Positions 62,458-64,000 of a DNA stretch of 64,000 nt are shown piece by piece. Source of the DNA: Oscillospiraceae bacterium (GTDB taxonomy: Bacteria > Bacillota > Clostridia > Oscillospirales > Ruminococcaceae); contig JAETSI010000004.1 in the NCBI GenBank assembly GCA_021769725.1, forward strand, positions 106,192 through 170,191, written 5' to 3'. The notes beneath the pieces are model-generated. The model searched no databases, was not told the origin of the DNA, and saw nothing but the letters and a program-made list of their open reading frames with translations. Made by a program: the position numbers and the translations under genes. Position 1 is the first letter of the stretch. Each line of letters begins with the position of its first letter.

Positions 62458-63366
62458 ATGAAGCACTTACTTAAAATGCTTGATCTTAGCAGTGAGGAAA
62501 TCATTGATATCCTCAACCTTGCAGATCAGCTCAAATATGAATTAAAGCATGAGATTCCGCATACGCATCTTCTCAAGGGAAAAACTCTTGGGATGATATT
62601 CCAGAAATCATCTACACGTACAAGGGTATCCTTTGAGACGGGTATGTACCAGCTTGGAGGATATCCGCTGTTTCTTTCGTCCAATGATCTCCAGATAGGA
62701 CGTGGAGAGCCTGTTCAGGACACGGCAAGGGTACTCTCACGCTATCTGGACGGCATAATGATCCGTACCTTTGAGCAGAAAGAGGTCGAAGATCTTGCCG
62801 AATACGGCAGCATTCCGATTATAAACGGTTTGACGGATTTCTGTCATCCGTGCCAGGTGCTTGCCGATCTCATGACGATACGTGAGTTCAAAGGCAGTTT
62901 TGACGGACTGAAAATGTGCTTTATAGGCGACGGAAATAATATGGCAAATTCTCTTATTGTAGGCTGTCTCAAGGTCGGCATGACGGTTTCGATTGCTTGT
63001 CCCGACGACTATCAGCCGCCAAAGGAGATACTTGACTTTGCCGCAGAGTACGGGGATAAGTTCTCCATGACGAATTCACCTGCACAGGCTGCAAAGGGCG
63101 CTGATGTACTTATTACAGATGTATGGGCATCTATGGGTCAGGAGGGCGAAGCTGAAAAGAGGAAAAAAGCTTTTGCCGGATACCAGATCAACGACGAACT
63201 CATGATACAGGCAAATGAGGATGCAATGGTGCTCCATTGTCTGCCGGCACATCGTGAGGAGGAAATCACGGAGAAAGTGTTTGAGGCTCATGCAAAAGAG
63301 ATCTTTGAGGAAGCAGAAAATCGTCTCCACGCACAGAAAGCCGTTATGGTCAAGCTTATGGCGTGA
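62458..63366 (+). CDS. argF: Ornithine carbamoyltransferase
   Basis: The 302-residue protein has the carbamoyl-phosphate motif SSTRTRVSFETG, HPCQVLADL, the ornithine-loop DVWASMGQE and HCLPAHR. It makes citrulline from ornithine and carbamoyl phosphate. The N-terminus (LLKMLDLSSEEI) is typical of biosynthetic OTCases. A terminator follows directly. Confidence 0.97.
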   Translation: MKHLLKMLDLSSEEIIDILNLADQLKYELKHEIPHTHLLKGKTLGMIFQKSSTRTRVSFETGMYQLGGYPLFLSSNDLQIGRGEPVQDTARVLSRYLDGIMIRTFEQKEVEDLAEYGSIPIINGLTDFCHPCQVLADLMTIREFKGSFDGLKMCFIGDGNNMANSLIVGCLKVGMTVSIACPDDYQPPKEILDFAAEYGDKFSMTNSPAQAAKGADVLITDVWASMGQEGEAEKRKKAFAGYQINDELMIQANEDAMVLHCLPAHREEEITEKVFEAHAKEIFEEAENRLHAQKAVMVKLMA

Positions 63367-63378
63367 TTTATAAAAGTT

Positions 63379-63405
63379 ACGGGCGGTGTATTCCGCCCGT
63401 TTTTT
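63379..63405 (+). terminator. Terminator after argF
   Basis: The perfect 8-bp stem ACGGGCGG/CCGCCCGT with a 6-nt loop is followed by five T; the ribosome site of the next gene begins in its tail. Confidence 0.8.
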
Positions 63406-63415
63406 GGAGGAAAAT

Positions 63416-63799
63416 ATGAAGAACGTGATCTGGGGGATAATCGGACTGATAATAGCAGTCATTGCGGCGGCATATATGATACGTCTGATAGTACTTAAAA
63501 AAAGAGGGCAGCTTGTGCTTGCAGAGGTGACAGAGGTCAGGGAGAAGAAAAACCGAAAGGGTATGGCGACTTCGTATATACATCGTATGAAATTTGAGTA
63601 CGGTGGCAAGAACTACGAAAAAGACGACAGGGCAGGATTCAATCAGGCATTTGCAGTTGGTACAAAGAAACTAATACGATTTAACAGCAGTAATCCGTCA
63701 AAGTTTGAGTATGAAGATGAGATAAAAAAGAACATAATTATTGCAGCAGTTCTGGCAGGAACGGCGGTTGTTTTTTCGATCCGATGGCTGTTTTTGTAA
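63416..63799 (+). CDS. Membrane protein, DUF3592-like
   Basis: The 127-residue protein has two membrane helices (about residues 3-25 and 105-125) that flank an extracytoplasmic domain of about 80 residues (MKFEYGGKNYEKDDRAG), the layout of DUF3592 proteins. Function is unknown. ATG 63416 follows TTGGAGGAAAAT; the longer frame to 63386 would begin inside the argF terminator. Confidence 0.7.
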   Translation: MKNVIWGIIGLIIAVIAAAYMIRLIVLKKRGQLVLAEVTEVREKKNRKGMATSYIHRMKFEYGGKNYEKDDRAGFNQAFAVGTKKLIRFNSSNPSKFEYEDEIKKNIIIAAVLAGTAVVFSIRWLFL

Positions 63800-63872
63800 G
63801 GCATAGAGACTGATTGGTAATAATATAGCAAAATATAACAAAAAAACTCTAAAAATACGAACAATCTTTTAG

Positions 63873-63901
63873 TTGACAAAGTGCAAAAAAGGTGATATAA
63901 T
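63873..63901 (+). promoter_or_regulatory. Consensus promoter at the right end
   Basis: TTGACA, 17 bp, TATAAT: a perfect sigma-A match. Confidence 0.9.
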
Positions 63902-63908
63902 AATAAAG

Positions 63909-64000
63909 CTGTCGGACGAGAGGACAAGCGAGAGACGAAGTAAGTAAGGAAGAACTGGGCGAATGGAAGACGCTTAAAAGAACAGAGCCTGAAAGCGGAG
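63909..64000 (+). ncRNA. Start of an unidentified transcript or structured leader (cut by the window)
   Basis: The first 90 or so bases after the consensus promoter are purine-rich (GACGAGAGGACAAGCGAGAG, GACGAAGTAAGTAAGG) and lack an open frame with a ribosome site. GACGAAGTAAG resembles the AGTA element of T-box stem I, but the downstream CAGAGAG is not clearly present. It could be a T-box leader or another RNA; the class is not established. Confidence 0.35.

Noticed and set aside
1..64000. tRNA and rRNA genes, CRISPR arrays, prophage and integrase genes
   Set aside because: I scanned the intergenic stretches by eye and saw no cloverleaf with a conserved T-arm, no rRNA sequence, no regularly spaced direct repeats and no integrase or phage structural genes. 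A dedicated search could still find a weak case.

Overview
The window looks like the replication-origin neighbourhood of a spore-forming, anaerobic Clostridia-class Firmicute, most likely a Ruminococcus-type Oscillospiraceae. Evidence is the gene order (dnaA, dnaN, yaaA, recF, remB, gyrB, gyrA leftward; rpmH, rnpA, yidD, yidC, khpB, mnmE, mnmG, rsmG, noc, parA, parB rightward), sporulation and germination genes (gpr, a SleB-like hydrolase, ytaF, spoVAD, spoVAE), the FeFe-hydrogenase maturase hydF, a lactate-dehydrogenase-family gene, and low-GC sigma-A promoters. No rRNA, tRNA, CRISPR array, prophage or complete insertion sequence was found. The genus is inferred, not proven.

Layout. 1-10.8 kb: the 3' part of a sugar ABC transporter ATPase, a small lipoprotein, an isolated DnaA-box cluster, carB, a zinc-ribbon membrane protein, rpsT with a structured leader, gpr, a SleB-like protein and ytaF. 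10.8-23 kb: leftward replication block (phosphoesterase, gyrA, YcxB-like, gyrB, a REP-associated tyrosine transposase, remB, recF, yaaA, dnaN, dnaA). 23-35.4 kb: rightward rpmH-to-serS block with RNA and protein maturation, tRNA modification and chromosome segregation genes, and parS sites. 35.4-43.3 kb: a redox trio (A-type flavoprotein, FTR-like protein, thioredoxin), rnhA, Fe-S assembly genes nifS and nifU, and two BspA-type leucine-rich-repeat surface proteins. 43.4-51.4 kb: spoVAD-spoVAE, a Ca2+-ATPase, mazF, two unknown secreted proteins, hydF and ldh. 51.9-63.8 kb: arginine biosynthesis (argG, argH, argC, argJ, argB, argD, argF) with several unknown small genes interleaved. The window ends in the start of a structured transcript behind a consensus promoter.

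How the parts work together. The leftward and rightward blocks diverge from about 23 kb, as expected for leading-strand coding away from oriC. Five perfect parS sites lie at 28.7-44.9 kb, next to the ParA, ParB and Noc genes that would use them. The arginine genes cover the route from acetylglutamate to arginine through the acetylornithine cycle (argJ). The argG promoter is bracketed by ArgR-type palindromes. carB, whose product feeds ArgF, is some 57 kb away, and no carA is present.

The most unusual layer is not coding. At least nine short, non-coding, hairpin-forming repeats (about 50-220 bp) lie between genes: in the dnaA-dnaN gap, in the inferred mRNA leaders of dnaA and ldh, on both sides of rpmH, and elsewhere. 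Several share palindromic cores. Two have differing but still self-complementary stems. One end of one element appears to supply the ribosome-binding site of rnpA. A REP-associated tyrosine transposase just upstream of gyrB carries a related palindrome twice, in inverted orientation, inside its own reading frame. All coordinates and motifs were read by eye; no search, folding or GC-skew calculation was run.
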